Of a stretch of 64,000 nt of DNA, positions 46,159-58,098 are shown one piece after another. The notes below the pieces were generated by a model. It searched no databases, was not told the origin of the DNA, and was given only the letters and a program-made list of their open reading frames with translations. Numbering within the stretch: position 1 is the first letter of the stretch; every line of letters starts with the position of its first letter. The stretch is from Camellia lanceoleosa (Eukaryota > Streptophyta > Magnoliopsida > Ericales > Theaceae), in the NCBI GenBank assembly GCA_025200525.1, contig CM045761.1:136712223-136776222 (forward strand), written 5' to 3'. Made by a program: the position numbers and the translations under genes.

Positions 46159-47656
46159 TATGAGTATTGTAGAAATTGCATGTGAATTAGGAGAATTGAA
46201 ACTATTTTCTCATTCATTTGCATTAAGCATTATCTTATGCTTATACATTGGAAATGTATCGTTTTGAGAAAGAGAGGTGAATCTAGGAAACATGTGTTGT
46301 GATGTTGAAATAAGTTGGCCTGAGTGTCCATGGTGAAAGTCCTAAAACCCGCTCGTATACATAGGTGCCGATCTCGCGGATGAAATTTTTGTGAAATAGC
46401 AATAGTAGTGCTTGTATAACCTACGTTTACATGAGTCCTGATTTACGGTTTCCTTCAGACAAAATTTCCGAGAAAGGTTATATTGTTTTGAAATTCCCAG
46501 AGTGTGATTCACTGCCCTATCTTTTTATTCCAAAGAAAGTGATTTATGATATTATTATGGCATTGCATAGTTTCGGAAAGAGTTATAAAAAGATGTTTTG
46601 GCACGAACATTGCATATGCATTCACTTTATAACTTTGTTAAGATTCATATACTGTGTTGGATTATTTATACTGGGTTTTGGCTCACCCTACGTAGGAAAA
46701 ACATTTCAGGTGCTGATGATATGCCTTCGCCAAGGCAATAGCTTGGGAGGACTTGGAGCGAGAGCTTCTTTAGTATATTTATTTTGTACAAGCCAATGGC
46801 TTTAACTGTATTGGACTTAAGTCCACTTTTATTAAAACCAAACATTGTCTTGGAAAGCTGTAAGCCTTTAGGGCATTCATTTATTTGTTTTGCTTTCGTA
46901 TCTTACCTCTTGTTGTGACATGTTATAGATTCAGGGTTAGACTTGTGAATTTATATCTACATATATCACTCTCTTGTACGAGTAATTGGGATAAATGAAA
47001 GATAATTATTTCATCATGTGTTGTTATGTAATTAATAGTGTGGATGGTTTATAATAATTATTTTGGGGCATGACACATTATCCCGTTTTCTATGGTAAAA
47101 AAGATGATTTATGAGTTATGATGTTAACCTGGCATTGCACAATTTTTGGAAAAAGATATAAAATGTTTTGGTACGAGCGTTGCATATCCATTCACCTTAT
47201 ATCTTTGCTAAGATTCATATACTATGTTGGATTATGTCTACTGGGTTTTGGCTCACCCTATGTGGGAAAAACATTTTCAAGTGCTAATGATATGCCTCCA
47301 CCACGGCAATAGCTTGGGAGGACTTGGAGCAAGGGCTTCGTTTTGTTTAATTGTTGTATATGTTTTGTATAGGCCAAGGGCCTTAAACTGTATTGGATAT
47401 AAATCCACTTTTGTTGTAACCAACAATTGTCTTAAAAAGTTGTAAGCCTTTAGGGAATTTCTTAATTGCTTGATATTCATTCTATTATATAACATATACT
47501 ATAGATTCAGGGATAAGTTTGTGAATGTATATCTACATATGTTACTCTTTTGTAAACTTACTTATAAACTAATGAAAGATAATTACTTTATCATTGTTGT
47601 TAATTATTGATGTTATGGATGGGTTATTATATTTATTTTCGAGGCGTTACACTAGC

Positions 47657-48127
47657 CAAAGCCTTTACCAGATCCGTCATCTCCCTCATCTTTTGCTTCA
47701 CGTCGATGCTGCCGCCATCACACTGCCACCAGATTTGCCACATTTCGCTGGATCTGCCACCTTCATGAACTTGCCTCTTTGGATCTAGTCTATTGGAACT
47801 GAGGTCGGATTTTTTTGTTTGTTTGGTATTTGTTTGTATTTTCTAGAGTCCATCGGTTTTATGATTGTAGCTTACCCTCTCTGTGGTTGGAAACTATAAT
47901 TTATCCCAGATTTGCTCTAATGCCAAACTTTTATAATCGGATTATGATTTGCAATACGTACTTTAGGTCTGGATAGTTTCGTAGTTTTCTTCCTTGTGGC
48001 TTTCTTGTGGATTTTTACTTTGTCTGGTGTAAGTTTTGTCTTGTTGGATGGACTCTTTTATAAGTGCCATTTGGCTTATATTAATGGAAATTTCTACTGT
48101 TCCAAAAAATTTAAAAAAAAAAAAAGC
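47657..48127 (+). mobile_element. Possible retroposon 3' end with poly(A)
   Basis: Balanced-composition sequence ending TTTCTACTGTTCCAAAAAA, TTT and a run of 13 A. This resembles the 3' end of a LINE or a processed transcript. No reverse transcriptase frame and no duplication identified. The short frame at 47594-47788 straddles the LTR boundary and is not a gene. Confidence 0.35.
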
Positions 48128-48144
48128 CCTGCCCACCTAGCTTA

Positions 48145-48310
48145 GCCCTCGTTTGGCAATATGCTTGGGACTAATTTAGTCTATTAAAAGATAAAATAAG
48201 TTAAAAAATTAATAAGATAAAATATCACATCTCAAACTATAATCATTTTACTTTTTTCTCACAAAACTACAAAAATGCTAAAACTCATCCTAAACAAAAC
48301 TTTTTTAACC
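48145..48310. mobile_element. MITE-like sequence with CCCTCGTTTGGC end
   Basis: Left end GCCCTCGTTTGGC preceded by TTA. Right end CATCCTAAACAAAAC, whose complement GTTTTGTTTAGGATG matches only loosely. Probably a decayed relative of the other Tourist-like MITEs. Confidence 0.45.
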
Positions 48311-48912
48311 AGGTTAAAAATATCAAAAAATCAAACTAAAGTACTACTTCACTGGGAGGTAAGACGAACTCACTTGGGTTGAGCTCGAATTGATCAAGCT
48401 CTTTCTCATTTGCTAAATGTTTTTTAAATATTTTTAATTTTGGTACTCATTTATAAAGTCAGTGATTATATCTCATGAGATTGCTATAGTATAGTTTTAA
48501 AAAAATTGAATTAGCAAACTAGTGAAGTTACCTACTTTTGATTTTTTTTATTTATTTTTTAAAATATCATATGTATTTGCCAAGCTTGGACTTGGAGATC
48601 TAGAATGGCATATCTTCTTCTTAGATTAGAGAAGCTCATTAAACAAAATGACAATATTAACGCTTATAATAAACACCAAAGCATGCATGCATATGTCCAA
48701 AAAGAAAAAAAGAAAAAAAAAATTCTCCTTTTGTCCATTCGTGAAGGAGAAGAAGAAATATTTTCTATTCTTTTTTTAAGTAGTTGTACATTATAAAGTT
48801 GGTGTCTGGAATCACACACACACACACACACATATATCCATTTGTATATGGGAGAATTTCAACACAATCGGACAAACAAAAAAAATTACAAAAACATGTA
48901 GGGTGTAAATGA
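48311..48912. other. No gene recognised
   Basis: AT-rich with (CA)n at about 48814-48832. The overlapping frames at 48605-48796 and 48765-48968 lack homology. Confidence 0.5.
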
Positions 48913-48917
48913 TTTTG

Positions 48918-50014
48918 TGTTGTACAAATTGTGAAATTAAACAAGATAAATAAATTCATATTGAACAACCACTTTGAATTTCAGAACAAGAACATGCTAA
49001 AATTTATAGAAATTTATAATAAAAATAAAACTAGTAAAAGGAAGCAAACCGAACCTTATGTGATACCACACTGTCCTTAAAACAGATTAGTCGTCTCACC
49101 GTGGGTGCTGGAGAAACATCGACTTTTGTCTCCCAAGATACGATGGTTTAGACCGGCTAATACAAAAGCACCTTCTGTTAGCTTTGGCGAACTGACAATG
49201 GTTGCACTCTCTCTAACAAGAACCAAAGAAGGAGCTAGCAAAAGAAGATAGGAAAAAATTTCTTTGGTGTAAAAACCATCTCCAACTCTTTATTAAAACA
49301 CTATCTCTATTTTTCATCAAAAATCTCTCCAAAATTATCCTACCAAATTGGAGGGAAAAGGCCTCGATTTATATAAATAGAGGAATCCCTAACCATGAAG
49401 GCTATACATCAATAGGGCCACCAAATGCCACTAACCAAGGCCATCAACTCTAGCCATTAGGGCTAGAGTTACAAAGGTTGAAAACTTATGGCCACTAATA
49501 TGGTCATCAACTCCATCATCAAAAGATAAGAGTTACAAAGGTCTAAACCTCCAATGTGCTTAATATATACAAATAAATATGTATATAATAATGTTTGAAT
49601 AAACCAACTAGATGGGTCATGAAATCGATACTAATGTTGGGTCACAACCCGATCCAAATCCAGTTCTCAAACATATACACAAGCTAAGCCCAACACAACA
49701 TAGTTTAGCCCAAGCTTAAGATTAAGTTCAAGTCTAAGTCCAAGACCAAACCCAACACGTGCACAAGCCCAAGCCCAAGCCCAGGCCCCGGCCCAGTCCA
49801 AACTAAAACTAAGTCCAAATCTAAGCCCAACTTTTATTGATGCCGACTTTATGAGACAATTCTCATTCACAACTCAATGGTTTCGGCCCATTATTTTTGT
49901 ATAGCAATCTTCTCACTTAAGAGAATACAAAACCACTCAAACCCACCTTGACTGGCGGTTGGGTCCCACTTTAATTTCGAATTAAAATTACCAAAAAACC
50001 ATCATTTTCTAACA
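48918..50014 (-). mobile_element. Probable solo LTR, 1.1 kb, unrelated family
   Basis: Starts TGTTGTACAAATT and ends TTTTCTAACA, flanked by TTTTG on both sides (48913-48917 and 50015-50019). TGTT...AACA ends and the 1.1-kb length suggest a copia-type LTR. Minus sense is inferred only from the TGTTAGAAAATG end. It contains an AGCCCA-rich repeat near 49680-49830; the minus frame 49667-49870 (Gly/Leu/Ala repeats) is a reading of that repeat. Confidence 0.58.
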
Positions 50015-50019
50015 TTTTG

Positions 50020-50942
50020 TGATAGAGTGCAAGCGAAAAATTGTAGGGGTGCAAGACTTGCACCCTTCCATATTTGTGTAAATTTTTTATTTCTCCCTCT
50101 AGGACGTAATTCCCCCTTTGTATATTTGTGCTTTATAGTGTATTAGTACTAGGCAATTAAGGCCTAATGGGGATGAATTAAAAAAGTAAACTTATTGATT
50201 TATTAGCTTATTTAAATCATATCATCTCTTTATTTTTTACACGTCTTTTCGTAATAAATAAAAAAGTTAGCTTCGTAATGTTGGTGTAATACTCCCCATT
50301 GTGATGGTGAGAAATTATTTATTTTATTACCAAAAAAAAGATGTTATTTATTTTTGAAAAAAAAAAAAAAAAAAAACCTTACATTTGATATATTATGTTT
50401 GGCTAGAACAGTGCTATGCAAATAAAAAAAAAATTAATACAAATAAGGAGGTAGTTTCTCTCCAATCCACTGGATGGTGCTGTTAGGACTCGTAGAACCC
50501 ATCACGGGTCTCATTTTGATGATCCGAACCATTCATTTTGCTGACACTTCATGTATTTCATCCACACACAAAAAATTAAATAGATCCGATAATTGTAACT
50601 TATTCAATTTACCGCGTTTGACATCAAAAAAATGGATGGTTTATTTTTAGAAACACAACTATCGTCTATTTTTTTTATTTTGTTGTGACAAACGTGATAA
50701 ATTGAATAGGTTGCAATTATCAAATTGACATAATTTTTTGTGTGGATGAAATATACAAAATGCTCGACAAGATAAATAGTTCAAATCATTGAAATATGAT
50801 TCATAGTGAGCAAAAAAACCCTAACAATGCTCTATAGATCAGAGTGAATCCTTCTCCAAATTTTAAAGGAGAGATAGAGGGAATACAAAACAGTGGTACT
50901 TAAAAACAAAATTACAAAATCATGAAAAATTTAAGTTTTTAA
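50020..50942. other. No gene recognised
   Basis: AT-rich with poly-A near 50358-50377. Inverted phrases around 50580-50720 (CAATTTACCGCGTTTGACA and its complement-like AACGTGATAAATTG) suggest a decayed foldback. Confidence 0.45.
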
Positions 50943-50951
50943 TTATTAATA

Positions 50952-51354
50952 GGATAAATTACACCATTGATGCTTCTAGTTTGAGTGAAGTGTCACTTTA
51001 GTCTTTATAGTTTTAATTTGAACAATTTAGTCCTTACACTTTCAATTTTTTTACAATGCGATTCCTATCTTGTGTTGTTAACATTTTTAAAAGCTAGAAG
51101 GACCAAAGTGAAATTGAAAAGAAATTATAGGGACCGATGTAATGAATATGTTACATCAGTGGTCATTATAATTTGTTTTGAATTTCACGTTGGTCCCTCT
51201 AATTTTGTTTTTCATTCCAAATTCTATTGACAAGTGATGGAATGATCAAATTACAACAAAATTGAAAATATAGGGACCTTTTGTTTAAATTTAAACAGCT
51301 TGGACTAAAGTGACACTTTGCTTAAACTAAAGGGACCAATGGTATAATTTACCC
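50952..51354. mobile_element. MULE-like MITE, 403 bp
   Basis: An exact 9-bp duplication TTATTAATA flanks it (50943-50951 and 51355-51363). TIRs GGATAAATTACACCATTG and GGGTAAATTATACCATTG continue for about 50 bp, to AAGTGTCACTTTAGTC on both arms. A 9-bp duplication points to Mutator-like elements. The frame 50985-51230 is not a gene. Confidence 0.86.
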
Positions 51355-51363
51355 TTATTAATA

Positions 51364-52690
51364 TTTATAAGATTTACCATTGATTTGTAATATATTTTTG
51401 AAATCAAAATGATGTGATTGCCATTGTAATATCATTTTAATTGATAAATAATATATAAAAATTGTGTGCAAATGATCACCCCTTGGCTTTAATAAAAGGT
51501 AATTAACACCAAGACCCCTTAAACTATTGAGAAGTACGATTTTAACTCTCTAAACTATAAAAGCATACAAATAGAATAAGGAATTTTAAACAAGGTTTGA
51601 ATGCAAGGTCGTTGCATTAAGAATATTAAATGTCAACTCTTGATTTTTTTTTTATTTTAAATATTTGTATTTACTTATTTATTATTTGGGTTTTGTTAGC
51701 ACATGTTAACATATTTTTTCTGATTACATGTCATACATGAAAGTGAGTGTAATAAAAGACGGACAATACTTATCATGTGCCCTAAGGGCTAACGTTAACA
51801 AGACTCTTATTAATTTTATAGATTGTTGTTGAGCAATTGTGTTTGTTGCTGCTATAACATAAGGAATCGACCTACAGAGTTATTGTAGTTATCCATACAA
51901 GAGCTAGTGAATTGTGTCAAACCAGAGAACAAAACTTGCTATACCTATTCCATAAATACAGGTTACAGATATGGAATATGGAATAAGAATCGAGGCGAAT
52001 TGTCCTTTTATAACCAAAAAAACAACCATGTTGTGAAAAGTCCAACCATACGATAATTTCTATATAGTTAGTTTTTTTTTCTTTCTTTTTTTTTATTTTA
52101 ATCTTATTTGGCCTGGTTATTTTGACTCACAATTTGGCATGTGTATGTTTTTAAGGTTATTTAATTTTTATTCTTGGTTTTGGAGATTTGAGACTACTAA
52201 TCTTCTTCACAATTAGCATTTCACTCCACTTGTTATGCCTTCCAAACCTTTATATAGACGTCTATCTCCTCAATGGATGGCTAGGACCATCTTGGTTGAA
52301 GGGTCATTATTAAATTTCTAGAATATTCTAAAATCCTCTCATTATATATTTTAGAATTCTTTAAACTATTCTAACACATAATAGATTTTTATTTTTTTAT
52401 TTTATTTATACTTACTAAAAATATTGTAGAACTTTATGAAAACTTCTGAAACCTTTTGAAATCTTCTAGATTTGTCTAGATTTCTTCAGACTTCCCCAAT
52501 ATTCCAACTTCTTCTAGGATGTTTTAGAATCTTCCAAATTTCTTTAGAACTTTTTGAAATTTTATAAATTCATGTGGAAACTTCTAAAGTCTTTTTATCT
52601 TGATACTTTTTATATATTTTTGTCCTTTATTGGTTAGTTCGAGAGATTGAAGGGAAGATCTTGATAGAGCCATTTGTGTTCATTCAACTT
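51364..52690. other. No gene recognised; heat-shock-element-like cluster
   Basis: AT-rich. Near 51500-51575 a fragment of the 2345 foldback family. At 52316-52328 TTCTAGAATATTC is a perfect three-block heat-shock element, followed at 52430-52600 by many degenerate GAA/TTC blocks (ACTTCTGAAACC, ATCTTCTAGATTT, CTTCTAGG). This could be regulatory or a decayed minisatellite. Confidence 0.4.
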
Positions 52691-53611
52691 AAAAATGTAA
52701 TGCCCCGAAATAGTTACACTAATCCATCTCCTAACAATTAATACATAGTAACATAAATGAAATGATAAGTTTTCATTAATCAGTGTTTGATATACAAAAG
52801 GTGACACATGCGATATACATTCATAAATAGTAGATCCTGAATTTACAGCAAGTGTTACAAGATTATGAAAAGAAATAAAAGTTAAACAGATAGTCATATG
52901 CCCTAAAGGCTTACATCTTTCCAAATTAATGACTGGGTAGATCAAAAGTGAGTCTTAAATTCAATACAGATAAAACCGTAGACTTGTACAAAATTGAATA
53001 CAAAATAATAACACTAAACCTTCTGGTCCACAGTTCTCCTAAGCTAGGTTCTTGGTGGAGGCATATCACTAGTACCTAAAAATGGTTTTTCCCACATAAG
53101 GTGAGCCAAAACCCAATAGAAACACTACAACACAATGTATAAATCTTAACGAAGCCATAAGGTTTTATGCATATGCAATGCCAGTACCAAAATATTTATA
53201 TCCTTTTTCAAAAGTCGAGCCATGCCAGGTTTATATAACAATTTTCAAAACCATGCCCTTTATAATAGAAAACATGGGAAAATCTTAAACAAGAATGACC
53301 TTTCATGGCCGTGGGAAACCATCAAACGACACCCATGTAAACGTAACCTATACAAGCGTTACTATTGCCATTTTACGGATATTTTGTCCGCGAAAATCTG
53401 CACCTATGTATATGCACGTTTTTCGGGACTTTCACCCTAGACACACAGGCCAACATGATTTGGTTATACACACCTATTTCCCACGTTTACCCCTCTTTCT
53501 CAAAATTATATATATTTTCAATGTATTAAATGAGCAATAAAATTCAATGCACATGGATGAGAAATTAGTTTTAATTCACCTAATTCTCATGCAATTTCTA
53601 CAACAATCATA

Positions 53612-53630
53612 GCTATCCTCCACCGAGAGC
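53612..53630 (-). other. Conserved LTR hairpin, copy 8
   Basis: Minus GCTCTC-GGTGGAG-GATAGC. Five of six pairs form. Confidence 0.52.
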
Positions 53631-54307
53631 CAAAAACAAATATCTCTAAATAGATAAATAAATTTCATTAAAGATACACTTTTCCAAAATCTCATAATGG
53701 GAGTGATAATACATATCCAACTCCGCCATCATCATCAACATTACTTCAATTTCCTAATTTCCAACATCGATTCCATTTTCTCTTTACAATCTCAAACATT
53801 CACATTTTAGGGCAAAATCTCATTCTCTTTGAAAATCAATTTCAATGTAGGAAATACCTCATTTCAACATATATCAACTCTAATTTCACACCCACAAGCT
53901 TTTTCAAGAAACCATTTGAAAATCCCTCTTTTTCATTTTGATTTCAAACCCTAGGTTTTACCAAAAACCCCCATACCACTATAATCTTTTGAAATAGCAA
54001 ATAATTAAGATAAAACTCATACAATAGTGTGAAGAATCCCTACCTCAAGCCTAGAAGATGATTGAATGAGAGATGGAAACCCAAAGACGCTAAAACCAAC
54101 TTTACTCCGATTAGAACGAAGCCCTCGCTGAGCTCTATCTTTTTAACAAAGGCACATGGGGCAAAGATTGACGAGTCTAGGTGTATTTGAGGGACATATG
54201 TGAGTTTTAGAGAGAGAGTAAGAGAAAATAGGGTTTTGAAATGTTTAGAGAGAGAGAGGTGAAAAAGTGACTCAAAAAAGTGATTTTACGAATTGATAAA
54301 CACACAG

Positions 54308-54552
54308 TTCGCTCGAGCGCAAGATATGTCGCTCGAGCGACCAGACACAATAAGTTGTTCCACTCGAGCGCAAGTAGCTTTGCTCAAATGCAAAATACAC
54401 ACTCCTAGTAGTTTTGCAGACATAAGCCATTGCTCGAGCGCAAGAAGCTTCACTCAAGCGAAGAATACAAACTCTCAATAGTTTTGCAGACCTGCAAAAA
54501 TACTGGATGTTCACAAAGACCGCTCGAGTACAAGAAGCTTCGCTCGAGCGAA
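54308..54552. repeat. CGCTCGAGCG palindrome cluster
   Basis: Six CTCGAG cores, often in AAGCTTCGCTCGAGCGAAG contexts. Frames 54272-54574 and 54293-54481 are artefacts. Confidence 0.88.
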
Positions 54553-54711
54553 GAAACAAAAATCTGGACAACAAAAGTTTGAAAAATAAGTTACCAACCT
54601 ATTCCAAACGCACACAACACTTCCTAAAGCCAAACTCAAAGAGATATGAGAGGAAAAAAGACATAAACAACTGTAAGTCAAATGGGTCGAGTCTAAATCA
54701 GAAACGCTATA

Positions 54712-54725
54712 ACCTCCCCCCTTAA
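54712..54725 (-). other. Polypurine tract
   Basis: Minus strand TTAAGGGGGGAGGT directly before the 3' LTR, preceded by a GAACGAAATTCC-type stretch common upstream of this tract in plant gypsy elements. Confidence 0.85.
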
Positions 54726-54954
54726 GGAATTTCGTTCCCGAAATTTAAACCAAACATTAAAACCATATTTTAACCAATTACAACATTGATAATAATTTCA
54801 AATCATCACTATGACTCATCCACCGGTCATCAATTCTCATCAACAAGATAAATATCTATTCATTATTGAATATACGATTCATATTTTCAAAACAAATACA
54901 ATGTTTATATCACATTAACATAACAAAGTCTCAATACATGTTCAAACATCAATA
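54726..54954 (-). other. Chromovirus 3' untranslated part
   Basis: Non-coding sequence between the chromodomain end and the polypurine tract. Confidence 0.6.
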
Positions 54955-55320
54955 AACAAGTCCAGATATTTCTCACGAACTTCCGCCTCACGCTCCCAAG
55001 TGGGCCCCGTAACTCCGTGGTGTCATTACAACACTTTCACCAAAGAAATCGTCTTGCCTCGCAAGACTTGGTCTTGAGTATCCAAGACTCTAATGGGTCT
55101 CTCCTCATACGAGGCATTCTCGTCTACCTCTAATATCCAACACGTGTAATGGATCCGGCTCATACTTCCGAAGCATACAGATATGAAACACGTCATGTAT
55201 CCTAAAAAGCTGTGGCGGCAAGACCAAACAATAAGCTACCTCCCCAATCTGTTCTAAGATCTCGAAAGGTCCAATAAACCTAGGAGACAACTTCCCGCTC
55301 TTTTCAAACCTCATCAAACC
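54955..55320 (-). pseudogene. pol: Chromovirus integrase C-terminus and chromodomain
   Basis: Minus strand. GKLSPRFIGPFEILEQIG and a YEPDPLHVLD region come first. A frame change near 55125 then leads to a chromodomain-like tail (ERPIRVLDTQDQ, GKTISLVKVL, then TWEREAEVREKYLDL). Two adjacent stop codons replace residues between KVL and HHGV; both fit G-to-A or C-to-T changes. In chromoviruses this module directs integration to heterochromatin. Not translatable here. Confidence 0.82.
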
Positions 55321-56190
55321 CCATCTAGGTGATATCTTTAGGAAGACATGATCTCCTACCTCAAAGAATAACGGTCTCCTCCTACGATCAACATAATTCT
55401 TCTAACGACTCTGAGCCGTGACCAATCTCTAACGGATAAGTGCAACTTTCTCCGTCGTTTCCCAGACTAACTCTGGACCTAACATAGGTGCATCGCCCAC
55501 CTCGGCCCAACACACAGGAGACCTACACAATCGGCCATACAAGGCCTCAAACGGTGCCATACCAATACTCGATTAGAAGTTGTTGTTATAGGCAAACTCC
55601 ACAAAAGGCAAGTGCCTCTCCCACGACACCTTAAAGTCAAGGACACAACCTCCAAGCATATTCTCAAGAATCTGAATAGTACGCTCGGACTACCCGTCAA
55701 TCTGAAGATGATAAGCAGTACTGAAAGTCAACCTAGTATCCAAGGCATTCTGCAGGCTCTGCTACAACTGAGCTGTAAAACGCGAATCTTTATCTGAGAC
55801 AATAGTTACAGGGACCCCATAAAGTCGAACAATGTCCCTGATGTAAAGGTCAGCTAGATAATCTATCGAGTCACTCGTGCACATAGGTACAAAGTGTGCT
55901 AACTTGGTCAATCGGTCAACTATCACCCAAATGGCGTCACTACCCCGTTGAGTCCTCGGAAGACCCACAACAAAATCCATCGTGACATGCCCCCACTTCC
56001 ACTCGGCTATAGCCAAGGGTTGCAACAAACCCACTGGCCTCTAATGCTCGACCTTCACTTGTTGACAAGTAAGGCACTTCGACACAAACACGGCTATATC
56101 CTTTTTCATCCCCTTCCACTAAAACTGACGACTAAGATCGTGATACATCTGTATGCCTCCCGGGTGCACCGCAAGGCATAAATGGTAAAA
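55321..56190 (-). pseudogene. pol: Chromovirus integrase core
   Basis: Minus strand. A zinc-binding part with CLTCQQVKVEH (56030-56110). Then the core: KWGHVTMDFVVGLPRTQRGS (first acid), VTIVSDKDSRFTAQL (second acid; usually SDRD), and further on SERTIQILENMLG (the Glu) at about 55655-55700. Several stops occur, for example after SRQF near 56130 and after VKVEH near 56043. A host-target role is inferred from the family only. Confidence 0.85.
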
Positions 56191-56934
56191 CTCTCAGAGT
56201 ACTTTCTCTCGACAAGACTTTGACACGAAAAAACAGTCAAGGTACCTAACACTTGAGTTGGAATACACGTTCAAGCCTCTTTCTACCTTTCCACTGGAGA
56301 TATTCTTCCGGTGGGATTCTACCTCAAGGTCACCCCTCTGTGCTTCTATCACTCGGCTCACAATTATAGGCTGTGCAATTACCGAAAACAAGGTTGCAGA
56401 CTCAATGGACTCGCTAAGATACAAGTCAAACTCACCAATAGCACCCAACATCTCACATTCCCGAATGAGAATACTAGCTACACTGCCAATGGATTTCCTA
56501 CTTAAGGCATCAGCCACAACATTGACCTTTCTCGAATGGTAATGCAGCTTAAAGTCATAATCTTATATAAACTCTATCCACCTCCTTTGTCTCAGATTTC
56601 AGTCTTTCTATGTAAACAGATATTTTAGACTCTTGTGATCAAAATATACTTTAAACTTCTCACCATACAAATAATGCCTCCAAATCTTCAAGGCAAAGAT
56701 CACAACTGCTAATTCTAAATCATAAGTAGGATAGTTCCTCTTATGTGATTTCAACAGACATGAGCCATAGACTACTACATTTCCCTCTTGCATCAAAACA
56801 CACCCCAAACCTTCCCATGAAGCATCACAATACATTAAATAACCCAAACCCCTCTCCAGAATAATCAATACTAGAGCAGTGGTAAGTTTAATCTTAAGTT
56901 CTTGAAATGACTTCTCACAAGTCTCACTCCACAC
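56191..56934 (-). pseudogene. pol: Chromovirus RNase H region
   Basis: Minus strand. [20 protein letters not shown] with the RNase H acidic residue, then [19 protein letters not shown] and [12 protein letters not shown], in ORF 56608-56934. A linker with ADALSRKSIG follows (56194-56517). Frames are separated by stops and a small shift near 56560-56600. Confidence 0.85.
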
Positions 56935-56943
56935 AAACTTAAT

Positions 56944-57725
56944 TCATTTCCTCGTTAGTCTAGTTAACAGTGAGGCTAATCTAGAGAAATCATTCACAAA
57001 CCGACAATAATACCCGACCAACCCCAAGAAACTACGGATCTCAAAGGTAATCTTAGGTTGTTCCCAATCTTGTACGGCTTTTATCTTGAATGAATCTACA
57101 GTCACTCCTTTCCCGGATACCACGTGGCCTAAGAACTTTACTTCACTTAACCAGAATTCACATTTTCCAAACTTAGCATACAGTTTATGAGCTCTAAGCA
57201 ACTCTAGTACAACTCATAGGTGTTCCTCATATTCCTCCTTGGAGGGTGAGTAGATCAAGATGTCGCGCCACAAAGACGACTACAAAGCGGTCTAAGAACT
57301 CATGGAAGATTCGGTTCATTAAGTCCATAAACATGGTTGGTGCATTAGTTAACCAAAAGGCATCACTAGGAACTCATAATGGCCATGTCACGTATGGAAT
57401 GCCATCTTCTAAATATCCTCCTCCCTTACCCTCAGTTGGTGATAACCCGATCTCAGGTCTATCTTGGAAAAACAACAAGACCTTTTCAACTGATCAAACA
57501 AATCATCTATACGAGGCATTGGGTACTTGTTCTTAACAGTTATCCGGTTCAACTTCCGGTAATCTATACAAAGTTGCAACATACCCTCTTTCTTTTTGGC
57601 AAAGAGAGCTGGTGCTCCCTAAGGCGAAGTACTAGGGCAAATGAAACCCTTATCTAGCAATTCTTGGAGTTGAATCTTCAACTCACTCAACTTAGTGGGT
57701 GCAAATCTATATGGTGCCATAGAAA
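56944..57725 (-). pseudogene. pol: Chromovirus reverse transcriptase
   Basis: Minus strand. The start region reads [15 protein letters not shown], then [38 protein letters not shown] and [20 protein letters not shown]. The catalytic [FY]xDD box near 57262-57285 is destroyed: the frame reads FVVVFV and then shifts, so the Asp pair is lost. After the shift, [20 protein letters not shown] and [20 protein letters not shown] follow at 56944-57201. At least one stop (TAG near 57618) replaces a Trp codon position. Confidence 0.88.
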
Positions 57726-58098
57726 TCGGTGTTGTGTCAGGCATTAAGTCAATAGAGAATTCAATCTCATGATGAGGTGGCAAAGTAGTGAAATCCTCGA
57801 AAAAAAGTCCGGGTATTCACAAACTGCCCTCAACAATTCAACTTGGACTTCCTCACACTCACTATCCAAGAAGTTTGCAAGAAGACAACTAAGTTCACTC
57901 CGACCACATGGATCATACACCGGTGATAAAACTCTATCAACCCAGTCCCCCAAGAAATACAAACAATCATCGCTCAAGGTACATACAACAACTCTCTTAA
58001 CGGTAACAATCCATGACAGCCCGATACGATGACAACTAGTCCATACCCAATATAACATCAAAACTCGACATGTCAATCAACACAAATGCAAAAGAAAG
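57726..58098 (-). pseudogene. pol: Chromovirus protease-RT linker
   Basis: Minus strand. RVVVCTLSDDCLYFLGDWVD and SPVYDPCGRSELSCLLANFL, then [20 protein letters not shown]: typical gypsy sequence leading into RT. Frame changes at both ends. Confidence 0.75.

Larger units (their letters stand above)
44772..47075 (+). mobile_element. Solo LTR, 2.3 kb, nested in the truncated LTR
   Basis: TATAGCGATTC...GGGGCATGACA, flanked by CATTG (44767-44771) and CATTA (47076-47080), a 4/5 duplication. It contains a palindrome cluster, a CT tract (45330-45348), the MITE at 45726, the hairpin at 46140, GTGTCCATGGTGAAAGTCC at 46325, TTGGCTCACCCTACGTAGG at 46678 and the micro-ORF 46721-46741 (MPSPRQ, stop). Confidence 0.82.
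43635..47651 (+). mobile_element. 5'-truncated chromovirus-family LTR, split by another LTR
   Basis: Homology to the LTR family starts inside the palindrome cluster (about 43635), so the sense 5' part is missing. It runs to 44771, is interrupted by 44772-47075, and resumes at 47076, ending GAGGCGTTACA at 47651. It contains the hairpin at 44395, GTGTCCATGGTGAAAGT at 44580, the repeated TACATGGGTG units (44610-44735), TTGGCTCACCCTATGTGGG at 47250 and the micro-ORF 47292-47312 (MPPPRQ, stop). No matching left duplication, as expected from truncation. Confidence 0.78.
52696..54711 (-). repeat. Chromovirus 3' LTR
   Basis: Plus-strand TGTAATGCCCC...AACGCTATA; in sense, TATAGCG...GGGCATTACA. Bounded by the AAAAA duplication and the polypurine tract. 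It contains the hairpin at 53612, GTCTAGGGTGAAAGTCC at about 53430-53446, GGCTCACCTTATGTGGG at about 53090-53107, micro-ORF 53044-53064 (minus, MPPPRT, stop), and the palindrome cluster 54308-54552. Confidence 0.92.

Noticed and set aside
49667..49870. 67-codon Gly/Leu/Ala repeat protein
   Set aside because: Encoded by an AGCCCA repeat within a probable solo LTR.
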